This document shows, piece after piece, positions 7,371 through 14,284 of a stretch of DNA of 18,271 nucleotides. The DNA lies in NCBI GenBank assembly GCA_031372705.1, contig JANMLV010000237.1:1-18271 (forward strand), in the 5' to 3' direction. Under the pieces are notes generated by a model. It saw only the letters and a list, made by a program, of their open reading frames with translations, did not search any database and was not told the origin of the DNA. This DNA is from UBA7236 sp031372705 (GTDB lineage: Bacteria; Bacteroidota; Bacteroidia; Chitinophagales; BACL12). Position 1 is the first letter of the stretch. Each line of letters opens with the position of its first letter. Position numbers and translations under genes: made by a program.

Positions 7371-8666
7371 TTAATTTATTACAACTGTGTTTTGCATTTG
7401 AAAATCAGCTCCATTTAACTGCACAAAATAGATGCCTTGTGCTAACTTAGATTTAAATTCAATTGTAGTAAACTGATAATTACTGTATAATTGCGTGTAA
7501 ATTGTGCGTCCAAGTTGGTCTGTAATATTTAGTACGAAATCACTTGTAATTAGTTCAGGTAATTTAATAATGAATGTGCCATTAGAAGGATTTGGGTAGA
7601 TATTAATTGCAGATGCAGTTGTTAAATTGCTCTCCGTTTTTAATGGTTCGGGACAGGCAGACCACAAAGCACCGGCTTGATGCCACGTTTTAGCTACCGA
7701 ATTCGTGGTAAAAAAACTCTTCAGCATTTCCGCTTCCACCCCTAAGGCATCGACCGAATCTTGTAAGTGAAATCCACCGCCGGTTTCGTCGGTTCGGTAT
7801 TGATCACAATTCCATGAGAGTCCGTCGTAAGCGCGAGGATTTTTACCATCAGCCCAAAAATTTGGTCCCCAACTTATCCAAGCGGAAGCAGGAGCAGGTC
7901 CTGTATATTTAAGTGCGGGATCTCCATTAATTTGGTTTGCTATTAATTCTTTAATTACAATATTTCCCCAGTATCCGTGAGGTTCAACAAAGGCATCATA
8001 CCTGAAATGCAGAGGGTCCATATAACCCATATAATGCACACCTGATAAATAAACCTGCTTTAAATTCGGGAATGTATCTTTCAATACCTGCATTAAAGTA
8101 ACAAATTTACCGAGCACGTTAGTATAGTAGGTATCAAAATCTGATGTAGTATCTTCAAAACTTTGCTGCAATAACCAGATTACTTGCACTTGCTCATACG
8201 TGTCGCCGCGGTCATTCATTTTATTTTCAACACTTTGCCAATAGCTATTATCTTCAAAGTCAATCATTTGATCGAGGTCTTTCCCGCCAAAAAACATTCC
8301 TTTTACATCAAGGCAATTGTTCATCCCTTCAAAATCGTAAATTTTTATTGAATCGATATATGCATTAAAAGCATTCGAAGCAAGTGAAGCGCCTAAGCCT
8401 AAAAAGATAATTCTTCCCTCTTCGTAGTTTACGTTGCCGAGGCTATCGAGTGGCTTTAGACCTTTTGAAATATTGTTGCCTTTCTTTTTATGAGTAGAAG
8501 GCATTATGTTGGTTCCACCGGGAAATAATCCTCCCTGGTGGCCTTCATAATAATTAACGCCTAAGTCAACAAGCGGGATTAATCCGGTTGAGTCGTTCCA
8601 ACATTGAATTTGACCAAAGGTTGAAATTGATGCAAAACATAGCATCGTAATGAGTGCATTGCGCAT
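7371..8666 (-). CDS. Secreted SGNH-hydrolase-like protein with T9SS type A sorting domain (paralogue B)
   Basis: This 431-residue protein aligns with paralogue A along its full length: both share CWNDSTGLIPL, HKKKGNN, KPLDSLGN, GAS-ASNA, FFGGKDLD or its variant, DTFPNLKQV, INGDPALKYTG and TGGGFHL. It has a signal peptide (residues 1-18, ending near FGQ), a block I-like Ser94, the same widened Asp-7-His end block, and a T9SS type A C-terminal domain starting INIYPNPSNGTF. Only 53 nt separate its stop from the start of paralogue A, so both are probably one transcript with B first. The pair is a local duplication with diverged sorting domains, while the catalytic-like core is better kept. The substrate is unknown; polysaccharide esterase or lipase activity would be guesses. 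Confidence 0.65.
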   Translation of the reverse strand: MRNALITMLCFASISTFGQIQCWNDSTGLIPLVDLGVNYYEGHQGGLFPGGTNIMPSTHKKKGNNISKGLKPLDSLGNVNYEEGRIIFLGLGASLASNAFNAYIDSIKIYDFEGMNNCLDVKGMFFGGKDLDQMIDFEDNSYWQSVENKMNDRGDTYEQVQVIWLLQQSFEDTTSDFDTYYTNVLGKFVTLMQVLKDTFPNLKQVYLSGVHYMGYMDPLHFRYDAFVEPHGYWGNIVIKELIANQINGDPALKYTGPAPASAWISWGPNFWADGKNPRAYDGLSWNCDQYRTDETGGGFHLQDSVDALGVEAEMLKSFFTTNSVAKTWHQAGALWSACPEPLKTESNLTTASAINIYPNPSNGTFIIKLPELITSDFVLNITDQLGRTIYTQLYSNYQFTTIEFKSKLAQGIYFVQLNGADFQMQNTVVIN

Positions 8667-8690
8667 AATTTATAGGTTGTGTGTTGTCAA

Positions 8691-8708
8691 CGCTATTTGA
8701 GAATAGCG
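8691..8708 (-). other. Leader hairpin upstream of the SGNH-like pair
   Basis: CGCTATT-TGAG-AATAGCG is a perfect 7-bp stem with a 4-nt loop. On the minus strand it ends 24 nt before the ATG at 8666. It lacks a T-run. It could be an operator or a message-stabilising 5' structure for the two-gene transcript. Confidence 0.3.
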
Positions 8709-9044
8709 CCGATGGTTAAATTATGTCACAAATATCGGATTTTTAAATCCTTTTTTTAGTTCAAGCGGACAAATTCCTTATATGAACGTAAATCCTGATT
8801 TAAATAGCCGTTATCAATTTGATAAGTTTCACAGTTTCTGCTGTTACGCGTTAATAATTTTGGTTCATATCTTCCATAAGCAGAATGATGAAAATTGGGT
8901 GTTTTTTCAAGCACATTGCACGAATTATTTGCTTTTTATGTCAGATTGACAAAACCCGCAGTGTTGTTAACCTTAACTTCATCATAAAGGGCTTTTTAGT
9001 GCTTATCTTCAATAGTTTTAAGTTCCAAACTTAAGGTATCCAAC

Positions 9045-9128
9045 ATGATGCTGAAAAAATTACATCTGTCATTAATGGCAGAAACTATCCTTCTCACTAG
9101 CCTATTTCTCCCGATATTAGGCTGCTAA
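9045..9128 (+). CDS. Possible 27-residue hydrophobic peptide ending in a lipobox cysteine
   Basis: The ORF begins ATG ATG CTG with AAGG 8 nt upstream and runs 27 codons to TAA. The peptide has a positive start (MMLKKLH), a hydrophobic core (TILLTSLFLPI) and ends in LGC directly followed by the stop. This is the shape of a lipoprotein signal peptide whose mature part is a single cysteine. It lies in the region upstream of groS, and its end is 108 nt from the groS start. It may be an accidental ORF, a leader peptide, or the 5' remnant of a lost lipoprotein gene. Coding evidence is weak. Confidence 0.2.
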   Translation: MMLKKLHLSLMAETILLTSLFLPILGC

Positions 9129-9130
9129 CT

Positions 9131-9179
9131 GCCAAAATAACCCAAACTTGCGCCAAAATTTCGGTTTAGGCCTTAAGGC
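9131..9179 (+). promoter_or_regulatory. Candidate groSL upstream control region
   Basis: Two copies of GCCAAAAT (9131-9138 and 9152-9159) are spaced 21 bp apart, about two helical turns. The second copy extends into a near-palindrome CCAAAATTTCGG. A perfect 10-bp palindrome GCCTTAAGGC follows at 9170-9179, 57 nt before the groS ATG. The arrangement would suit a regulator binding one face of the helix, but no known heat-shock operator is recognised. Confidence 0.25.
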
Positions 9180-9223
9180 ACAATTTATGACAAGGGGGAT
9201 TTATATTAAGTAACAAAACGATT

Positions 9224-9234
9224 AAACATAACAA
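9224..9234 (+). repeat. Shared A-rich leader, groS copy
   Basis: AAACATAACAA lies 2 nt before the groS ATG. The same 11-mer precedes groL at 9595-9605, followed there by one extra A. It replaces a Shine-Dalgarno, in line with A-rich, SD-less translation starts in Bacteroidota. Confidence 0.55.
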
Positions 9235-9236
9235 TT

Positions 9237-9521
9237 ATGGCAAAGAGTAAATTGACAATTAAACCCTTAGCAGACCGAGTTATAGTTCAGGCTGCAGCAG
9301 CAGAAACTGTAACCAAAGGCGGTATTATCATCCCTGACACAGCGAAAGAGAAGCCTCAAAAAGGCATCATCGTAGCAGCAGGTCCCGGTAAAAAAGATGA
9401 ACCGGTAACTGTAAAAGTTGGCGATGTAGTATTGTATGGTAAATATGCAGGCACTGAAATTATGATTGAAGGCACTGAGTATTTAATTATGCGTGAATCT
9501 GATGTATTTGCAATTTTATAA
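9237..9521 (+). CDS. groS: Co-chaperonin GroES (Hsp10)
   Basis: A 94-residue co-chaperonin that caps the GroEL chamber during ATP-driven folding of cytosolic proteins. The sequence shows IKPLADRVIVQ, the mobile-loop region ETVTKGGIIIPDTAKEKPQKG with the GGI-hydrophobic contact for GroEL, VAAGPGKKD, VGDVVLYGKYAG and the terminal MRESDVFAIL. Length is standard. It has no Shine-Dalgarno but an A-rich leader. groL follows after 87 nt and is presumably cotranscribed. The usual CIRCE operator was not found upstream. Confidence 0.98.
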   Translation: MAKSKLTIKPLADRVIVQAAAAETVTKGGIIIPDTAKEKPQKGIIVAAGPGKKDEPVTVKVGDVVLYGKYAGTEIMIEGTEYLIMRESDVFAIL

Positions 9522-9594
9522 GTAGTAAGGGCAAGTATTTCAGACAATTATCCTTTTTAAATTATCGTAATCTTACAACAATCAAACAAGTATA

Positions 9595-9605
9595 AAACAT
9601 AACAA
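9595..9605 (+). repeat. Shared A-rich leader, groL copy
   Basis: A second exact copy of AAACATAACAA, 3 nt before the groL ATG. Both genes then begin ATGGCAAA. The shared leader may help keep translation of the two subunits in step. Confidence 0.55.
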
Positions 9606-9608
9606 ATT

Positions 9609-11243
9609 ATGGCAAAAATTATAAAATTCGATGTAGAAGCCCGCGAAAAATTAAAAGCAGGTGTTGATGCATTGGCTAATGCAGTTAAAGTTACATTAGG
9701 CCCAAAAGGAAGAAATGTAGTTATTGAGAAAAAGTATGGTGCACCAACCGTTACAAAAGACGGTGTTTCGGTAGCAAAAGAAATAGAATTAGAAGATCCG
9801 ATTGAGAACATGGGTGCTCAAATGGTTAAAGAAGTAGCAAGCAAAACCAGCGATGTAGCAGGTGATGGTACTACAACAGCAACCGTTTTGGCTCAGGCAA
9901 TAATGAATGCAGGTTTGAAAAACGTAGCTGCAGTTGCAAATCCAATGGATTTGAAACGCGGTATCGATAAAGCTGTTGAAGCTGTGGTTGCAGAATTAAA
10001 GAAGCAAGCACAACAAGTTGGCAACGATAACAAAAAAATTGAACAGGTTGCTGCTATTTCTGCAAACAACGATGCTGAAATTGGTAAACTAATTGCAAAT
10101 GCAATGGCTAAAGTTTCTAAAGATGGTGTTATTACCGTTGAAGAAGCTAAAGGAACTGATACTTACAGCGATGTAGTAGAAGGTATGCAATTTGACAGAG
10201 GTTACCTTTCGGCTTATTTTATTACCAATGGTGATAAGATGCAGGCAGAAATGGATAGCCCATACATCCTTATTTATGATAAAAAAATCAGCACAATGAA
10301 AGATTTGTTGCCGATATTAGAAAAAGTAGCACAGCAAGGTGCACAATTGATGATTATTGCCGAAGATGTTGATGGTGAAGCCTTAACCACATTGGTGGTA
10401 AACAAAATTAGAGGTACTATTAAAGTAGTTGCAGTTAAAGCTCCGGGCTTTGGCGACAGAAGAAAAGAGATGTTACAAGACATTGCGATTCTTACAGGTG
10501 GTACATTAATAAGCGAAGAACAAGGTAAAACTATTGAAAGCATTGAATTAGCTGATCTTGGTCGCGCTCAAAAAGTAACCGTTGATAAAGATAATACTAC
10601 GATTGTAGGCGGAAAAGGTAAAAAAGATGATATCAAAATCCGTGTAAATACTATCAAAACACAAATTGAAACAACTACATCTGATTACGATCGTGAGAAG
10701 TTGCAAGAGCGTTTAGCTAAGTTAAGCGGTGGTGTTGCTGTATTATATATCGGTGCTGCTACAGAAGTGGCTATGAAAGAAAAGAAAGATCGTGTTGATG
10801 ATGCTTTGCATGCTACACGTGCAGCAGTTGCTGAAGGTATTGTTGCCGGTGGTGGTGTTGCTTACATTCGTGCAATTGATGTTTTAGACAAATTGAAAGT
10901 TTCTAATGAAGATGAGAAAATCGGCGTTGATATTATCAAACGTGCATTAGAAGCACCAATAAGAACTATTGTTGCCAATGCAGGAATTGAAGGTTCAATT
11001 GTTGTGCAGAAAGTGCGTGAAGGTAAAGCAGACTTTGGCTTTAACGCTAGAACTGAGAAATATGAAAACTTGCTTAAAGCAGGTGTAATTGATCCTGTTA
11101 AGGTTACCAGAGTTGCGCTTGAGAATGCAGCTTCTATTGCAGGTCTTTTAATAACTACTGAATGCACAATAGTAGATAAGCCTGAGAAGAAGGAAATGGG
11201 CATGGGCGGCGGAATGCCGGGCGGAATGGACGGAATGATGTAA
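9609..11243 (+). CDS. groL: Chaperonin GroEL (Hsp60)
   Basis: A 544-residue group I chaperonin that forms the double-ring folding chamber. ATP-site motifs are visible: LGPKGRNVV (residues 30-38), DGVSVAKEIEL, and GDGTTTATVLA with Asp86 (85-95). Further family blocks are GMQFDRGYLSAYF, KAPGFGDRRK and the equatorial VAGGGVAYIRA. The C-terminal tail is the usual flexible Gly/Met run (GMGGGMPGGMDGMM). Length and every block are standard. The second gene of groSL, it ends before a strong intrinsic terminator. Confidence 0.99.
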   Translation: MAKIIKFDVEAREKLKAGVDALANAVKVTLGPKGRNVVIEKKYGAPTVTKDGVSVAKEIELEDPIENMGAQMVKEVASKTSDVAGDGTTTATVLAQAIMNAGLKNVAAVANPMDLKRGIDKAVEAVVAELKKQAQQVGNDNKKIEQVAAISANNDAEIGKLIANAMAKVSKDGVITVEEAKGTDTYSDVVEGMQFDRGYLSAYFITNGDKMQAEMDSPYILIYDKKISTMKDLLPILEKVAQQGAQLMIIAEDVDGEALTTLVVNKIRGTIKVVAVKAPGFGDRRKEMLQDIAILTGGTLISEEQGKTIESIELADLGRAQKVTVDKDNTTIVGGKGKKDDIKIRVNTIKTQIETTTSDYDREKLQERLAKLSGGVAVLYIGAATEVAMKEKKDRVDDALHATRAAVAEGIVAGGGVAYIRAIDVLDKLKVSNEDEKIGVDIIKRALEAPIRTIVANAGIEGSIVVQKVREGKADFGFNARTEKYENLLKAGVIDPVKVTRVALENAASIAGLLITTECTIVDKPEKKEMGMGGGMPGGMDGMM

Positions 11244-11264
11244 TCCGATAATATTTTAAACTAT

Positions 11265-11296
11265 AAGCCCTGATTCTCACGAGTCGGGGCTTTTTA
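11265..11296 (+). terminator. Rho-independent terminator of groSL
   Basis: AAGCCCTGATTC pairs with GAGTCGGGGCTT around a TCAC loop. This gives a 12-bp stem with two G-T pairs, followed by a T-run. It starts 22 nt after the groL stop codon. Confidence 0.85.
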
Positions 11297-11387
11297 GTTT
11301 TTACTACAAAATGCACATTGCACGTGCATAAAGTTTTACCAATAATAATTTGAGTTTTGTATAATTGCATTACAAAATTTTACAACT

Positions 11388-11492
11388 ATGGCAAAAGGAA
11401 AAAACGCAGTTAAGGAAACTAAAAAGAAACCTGAAAAAACTAAAAAGGAAAAAAAGGCTGAAAAAATAGCCAAAAAAGGTGCTAAATCTTAA
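11388..11492 (+). CDS. Small lysine-rich protein, 34 residues
   Basis: The ORF starts ATGGCAAAAGG and encodes a 34-residue peptide almost entirely of Lys, Glu, Ala and Thr (MAKGKNAVKETKKK..., ending KIAKKGAKS). Very short Lys-rich proteins of this look recur in Bacteroidota genomes as uncharacterised genes, which I recall only in general terms. Support for a real gene is its isolation between two intrinsic terminators (11265-11296 before, 11501-11529 after), an A-rich leader ending CAACTATGG, and a stop followed directly by a dedicated hairpin. A nucleic-acid- or ribosome-binding role would fit the charge but is a guess. Confidence 0.55.
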   Translation: MAKGKNAVKETKKKPEKTKKEKKAEKIAKKGAKS

Positions 11493-11500
11493 AAGCATTA

Positions 11501-11529
11501 AAAAACCGGAACAAATAATTCCGGTTTTT
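11501..11529. terminator. Bidirectional terminator between the Lys-rich gene and the LytTR gene
   Basis: AAAAACCGGAA and TTCCGGTTTTT form a perfect 11-bp stem with a 7-nt loop. The A and T tracts make it usable from either side. It begins 9 nt after the small ORF's stop and 4 nt beyond the converging LytTR gene's stop, so it can serve both. Confidence 0.8.
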
Positions 11530-11532
11530 ATT

Positions 11533-12267
11533 TTATACCCCTAAAACAGATTTTAATCGCTGGTAGCCACTTTTGCTTACTTGCACTTTTGCTCCTGATG
11601 TAAGAATGGCCACGTGTGATTCTTTTTCATACACTTCAAGCCTGTTAATTAATTGCACATTTACAATAAAGCTTCGGTGACAACGCACGAAAATGTTTTT
11701 ATCTAACGCATTTTCAAAAAAGGTCATGGTTTTGTGTTTCATGTAACGACCTTCAGGAATGTGAATAAACACATAGTCTTCAGCAGCTTCAATATAAATG
11801 ATATCGCTGAAAGGAATAATTTTAATTTTATTATTTAATTTAATTACAACGCGTTGAGGTTGTTGTTCTTGTTCGGAAATTGTTTCCAGCAGGGCAGGCG
11901 TGATGTCTGTTTTTGGGCGCATTTCTTTCCAACGCGCAATTGCTTTGTCGAAACGCTCTTTATTAAATGGTTTTAATAAATAATCAACTGCATGAATATC
12001 AAATGCTTTTATGGCATATTCATCAAATGCAGTTGTAAAAATTACGGCAGGCTGTGTATCCAATAATTCCAGCATTTCGAACCCGTTTATTTTTGGCATT
12101 TGGATATCGAGAAATATTAAATCGGGGTTGTGTTGACTAATAGCCTTAACACCTTCAAACCCATCGCCACATTCTGCTACAATATTAATATCAGGATAGT
12201 GCTCGATGTATTCGCGCACAATACTGCGTGCCAATGGTTCGTCGTCAATAATAATTACATTAATCAT
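11533..12267 (-). CDS. LytTR-family response regulator
   Basis: A 244-residue response regulator with an N-terminal receiver domain (about 1-120) and a C-terminal LytTR DNA-binding domain (about 140-240). The receiver shows the acidic pair in IIIDDEP (Asp8, Asp9), phospho-acceptor Asp54 in IFLDIQMP, Thr79 in VIFTTAF and Lys99 in YLLKPF. The LytTR part is marked by DIIYIEAAEDYVFIH and FVRCHRSFIVNVQLI. Its ATG overlaps the kinase stop by 4 nt (ATGA), showing translational coupling. It is the last gene of a three-gene operon and probably the output of the kinase at 12264-13307. Targets cannot be seen. Confidence 0.93.
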   Translation of the reverse strand: MINVIIIDDEPLARSIVREYIEHYPDINIVAECGDGFEGVKAISQHNPDLIFLDIQMPKINGFEMLELLDTQPAVIFTTAFDEYAIKAFDIHAVDYLLKPFNKERFDKAIARWKEMRPKTDITPALLETISEQEQQPQRVVIKLNNKIKIIPFSDIIYIEAAEDYVFIHIPEGRYMKHKTMTFFENALDKNIFVRCHRSFIVNVQLINRLEVYEKESHVAILTSGAKVQVSKSGYQRLKSVLGV

Positions 12268-13307
12268 ATAATTGGTTGTGGAATTTTAACAGTAGTGGTA
12301 AATAAATTATCAGTTTGAACGGTTTGTAATAAATCGTTTCGTGAAAATAATAAATATAATCGGCGTTGCACGGCATTTAATCCGAAACCGGTTCCTTTAT
12401 TGGGAGGAGATGATGTTTTGTCGAATGGGTTGCTGATTGAAACAATAAGGTTATTGTCTTCAAGCCCACATTTAATTATAATAGTTACTTGGTCGAGTGT
12501 ATCATATAATCCGAATTTTATTGCATTTTCTAAAATGGGTTGCAACAATAATGATGGAATTTTTTTTGCGATACAAATTTCAGTGCACTCAATTTTAGTT
12601 TCGAGTCGATGTCCAAATCGCACTTTTTCAATTTCGAGATATAAATTGAGATGATGTAATTCTTCTTTTAATGGAATGAATTGCGCATTGTCTTTGCGAA
12701 TTGTGCCGCGCAAGAAATCTGATAATTGCTGAATCATATTCCGCGCTTCATCAGGCCTAGAGCCTGCAAGCGCACTGATTGAATTTAAACTGTTAAATAA
12801 AAAATGGGGTTGTAATTGACTGCGCAAATTATATAATTCAGCTTCTTTACTCAACTGTTCCGCTTCAAATCTGCGTTGGGTATTAATTTTTTGCTCTTCC
12901 AAGTTATTAACGAGCATGCTAATCATGTTTACTATTGCTGCATATAAAAATGCAACAACAATACGCACCGGAATCGATTTATTGATAAATGCTTCGAAGG
13001 CTTCCCCTTCAAAATTAAATAACCCTAAAATGAAATTGCTTAAAAAAGTTACCGCTGTTGCTATAAGTAAACTGACGCTGATAATATATATAGCTTTATC
13101 TTTTTTCGGTTTATAATATTGCATAATAAACAACTGCGCAAGACAGAAATCGGCAAGTATAAAATTGAAAATAATACTGTCGGCAATGGCTGTATTTATT
13201 TTATATCCTAACCAATAAATAAAACTGGCATGCAAGATGGTCCAAATCACCAAACTCGAAAGGAATGGGCGAATGAAACTGCTTTTAAGCCAAGGATTTG
13301 ATGCCAA
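12264..13307 (-). CDS. LytS-type sensor histidine kinase (His_kinase family)
   Basis: A 347-residue membrane sensor kinase. The N-terminal part has four hydrophobic segments (about 14-33, 44-62, 73-95 and 114-134), then a coiled-coil-like linker (NNLEEQKINTQRRFEAEQLSKEAEL). The catalytic core follows: LRSQLQPHFLFNSLNSI with phospho-acceptor His168, the N box LLLQPILENAIKFGL with Asn261, and the G box GTGFGLNAV at 305-313. There is no periplasmic domain, so the signal probably comes through the membrane or from the LiaF-like protein encoded 18 nt upstream. Its stop overlaps the start of the LytTR regulator. Pairing with that regulator is strongly implied. Confidence 0.92.
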   Translation of the reverse strand: MASNPWLKSSFIRPFLSSLVIWTILHASFIYWLGYKINTAIADSIIFNFILADFCLAQLFIMQYYKPKKDKAIYIISVSLLIATAVTFLSNFILGLFNFEGEAFEAFINKSIPVRIVVAFLYAAIVNMISMLVNNLEEQKINTQRRFEAEQLSKEAELYNLRSQLQPHFLFNSLNSISALAGSRPDEARNMIQQLSDFLRGTIRKDNAQFIPLKEELHHLNLYLEIEKVRFGHRLETKIECTEICIAKKIPSLLLQPILENAIKFGLYDTLDQVTIIIKCGLEDNNLIVSISNPFDKTSSPPNKGTGFGLNAVQRRLYLLFSRNDLLQTVQTDNLFTTTVKIPQPII

Positions 13308-13325
13308 AACGAATAGGTTTTTAAA

Positions 13326-14126
13326 TTAATAGCTTTTTATTTCAATGCCGCCAAAAATGGATGTTCCTTTTAGCAATACTACTTTTTTATTATCTGTATT
13401 GATATAATTATTTGGTCGGTTATCTTCTACGCCTCCGAATATAGATACTAATTCGGTTTTTAATTCCCAATGTGGCGGAACAATTAATGTACATCCACCA
13501 AATATTTGCGTAAGTTCTAGAATTACGTTGCCTTCAAAATCGGCTTGCATTAAATTTAATTCTGTGCCTCCAAAAATGCTTGTTGCTTCGCCACCCTTAA
13601 ATTGTTTTGTTGTTATCTTTTTTTGCACGCCGCCAAATATGGCTACCGTGTCGATATAATCCTCTGCAAAAGCATTGTCGTTCGCAAAACCGCTAATTGT
13701 TTCACCCGATTTGTTTTCCCAGCCATAGTTTTTACGTTTTCTGCGGGTACTCAATCTGGTACTGCGCGGTGCAACAAGAAAGTATAAACCAACTGCAATA
13801 AGCAAAATTGGACCAAAATAGTATTTGAAATCAAGATGCGGAAAAAAGTCGTCAGTTAAAAAGAAGGCACCGATTCCAATACATATCAACCAATTGAATC
13901 CTGTGAATGATGATTTTTCACCAATATATATACCGGCTACTATCAGAAAAAACTCCCAACTAATAAGTGGAAATGCCAAGTCAAAATTAGTTGCGCGGTC
14001 AGCAAAAAACAGCACGCCGGCCACTAACAGCACAAATCCCGTTAAATAAAATCGTTTCTGTTCTATTGGTTTCCGTTGTTCCTGAACCGGCTCCTCCGGT
14101 TTGTTGGGATCGTTTATGATTTGCAT
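13326..14126 (-). CDS. LiaF-like membrane protein
   Basis: A 266-residue protein with a proline-rich cytosolic start (PEEPVQEQRKP). Four hydrophobic segments follow at about 27-42, 52-69, 77-90 and 103-119, then a basic junction (RSTRLSTRRKRK) and a C-terminal domain from about 160. That domain carries five IFGG turns at residues 163, 184, 208, 229 and 257, a regular beta repeat typical of the LiaF C-terminal/DUF2154-like family. LiaF in Firmicutes inhibits the LiaS kinase in the cell-envelope stress response; a similar regulator role over the adjacent LytS kinase is inferred. It is the first gene of the operon, behind a near-consensus promoter. Confidence 0.8.
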   Translation of the reverse strand: MQIINDPNKPEEPVQEQRKPIEQKRFYLTGFVLLVAGVLFFADRATNFDLAFPLISWEFFLIVAGIYIGEKSSFTGFNWLICIGIGAFFLTDDFFPHLDFKYYFGPILLIAVGLYFLVAPRSTRLSTRRKRKNYGWENKSGETISGFANDNAFAEDYIDTVAIFGGVQKKITTKQFKGGEATSIFGGTELNLMQADFEGNVILELTQIFGGCTLIVPPHWELKTELVSIFGGVEDNRPNNYINTDNKKVVLLKGTSIFGGIEIKSY

Positions 14127-14142
14127 TGTGCTTAATTTTATA

Positions 14143-14172
14143 CAAAGCTACCGCGAGACCAAGCATTTGCAA
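14143..14172 (-). promoter_or_regulatory. Bacteroidota primary-sigma promoter of the liaF-like/lytS/lytTR operon
   Basis: Read on the minus strand, TTG (14172-14170) is followed after exactly 19 nt by TAGCTTTG (14150-14143). This matches the TTG-N19-TAnnTTTG consensus described for Bacteroides-type housekeeping sigma factors. Transcription should begin roughly 10 nt before the ATG at 14126, giving a very short leader. Confidence 0.65.
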
Positions 14173-14259
14173 CACATGGCACTGCTATTATGCCCCAAAA
14201 CTCGGTGAATGGTGTTAATTTGGCGATAAATGGAGGTATAACCATCCAATAATTCTGGA

Positions 14260-14267
14260 TATATTTG
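14260..14267 (+). promoter_or_regulatory. -7 element for the DUF192 lipoprotein gene
   Basis: TATATTTG is an exact TAnnTTTG match, 17 nt before the ATG at 14285. No TTG is found at the usual upstream distance, so the promoter call rests on the -7 alone. Confidence 0.4.
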
Positions 14268-14284
14268 CCGTTAATATCTTTATT

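Larger units (their letters stand above)
8667..9236. other. 570-bp intergenic region between the divergent SGNH-like pair and groS
   Basis: This is the longest gene-free stretch in the main part of the window. It holds a perfect hairpin CGCTATT-TGAG-AATAGCG at 8691-8708 (about 25 nt before the paralogue B start), an isolated TAATTTTG at 8855-8862 without a matching -33, a possible 27-codon peptide ORF at 9045-9128, and repeats upstream of groS (9131-9179). No CIRCE-type inverted repeat (TTAGCACTC-N9-GAGTGCTAA) is present. I see no RNA gene or longer coding remnant. Confidence 0.5.

Noticed and set aside
8737..8757. Terminator-like GGATT-TTTA-AATCC followed by T7 on the plus strand
   Set aside because: The stem is only 5 bp and AT-rich, and there is no plus-strand gene upstream to terminate.
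8855..8862. TAATTTTG as the groSL promoter
   Set aside because: It lies 375 nt from the groS start and has no TTG at the proper distance. A single 8-mer with two free positions is expected by chance in AT-rich DNA.
8980..9236. CIRCE operator for HrcA upstream of groS
   Set aside because: TTAGTGCTT near 8997 resembles one half only. No matching second arm at the 9-nt spacing exists.
9557..9811. Antisense ORFs over groL (and similar frames over rarA, recF and gpsA)
   Set aside because: They mirror the codon structure of strongly supported genes and have no family marks or starts of their own.
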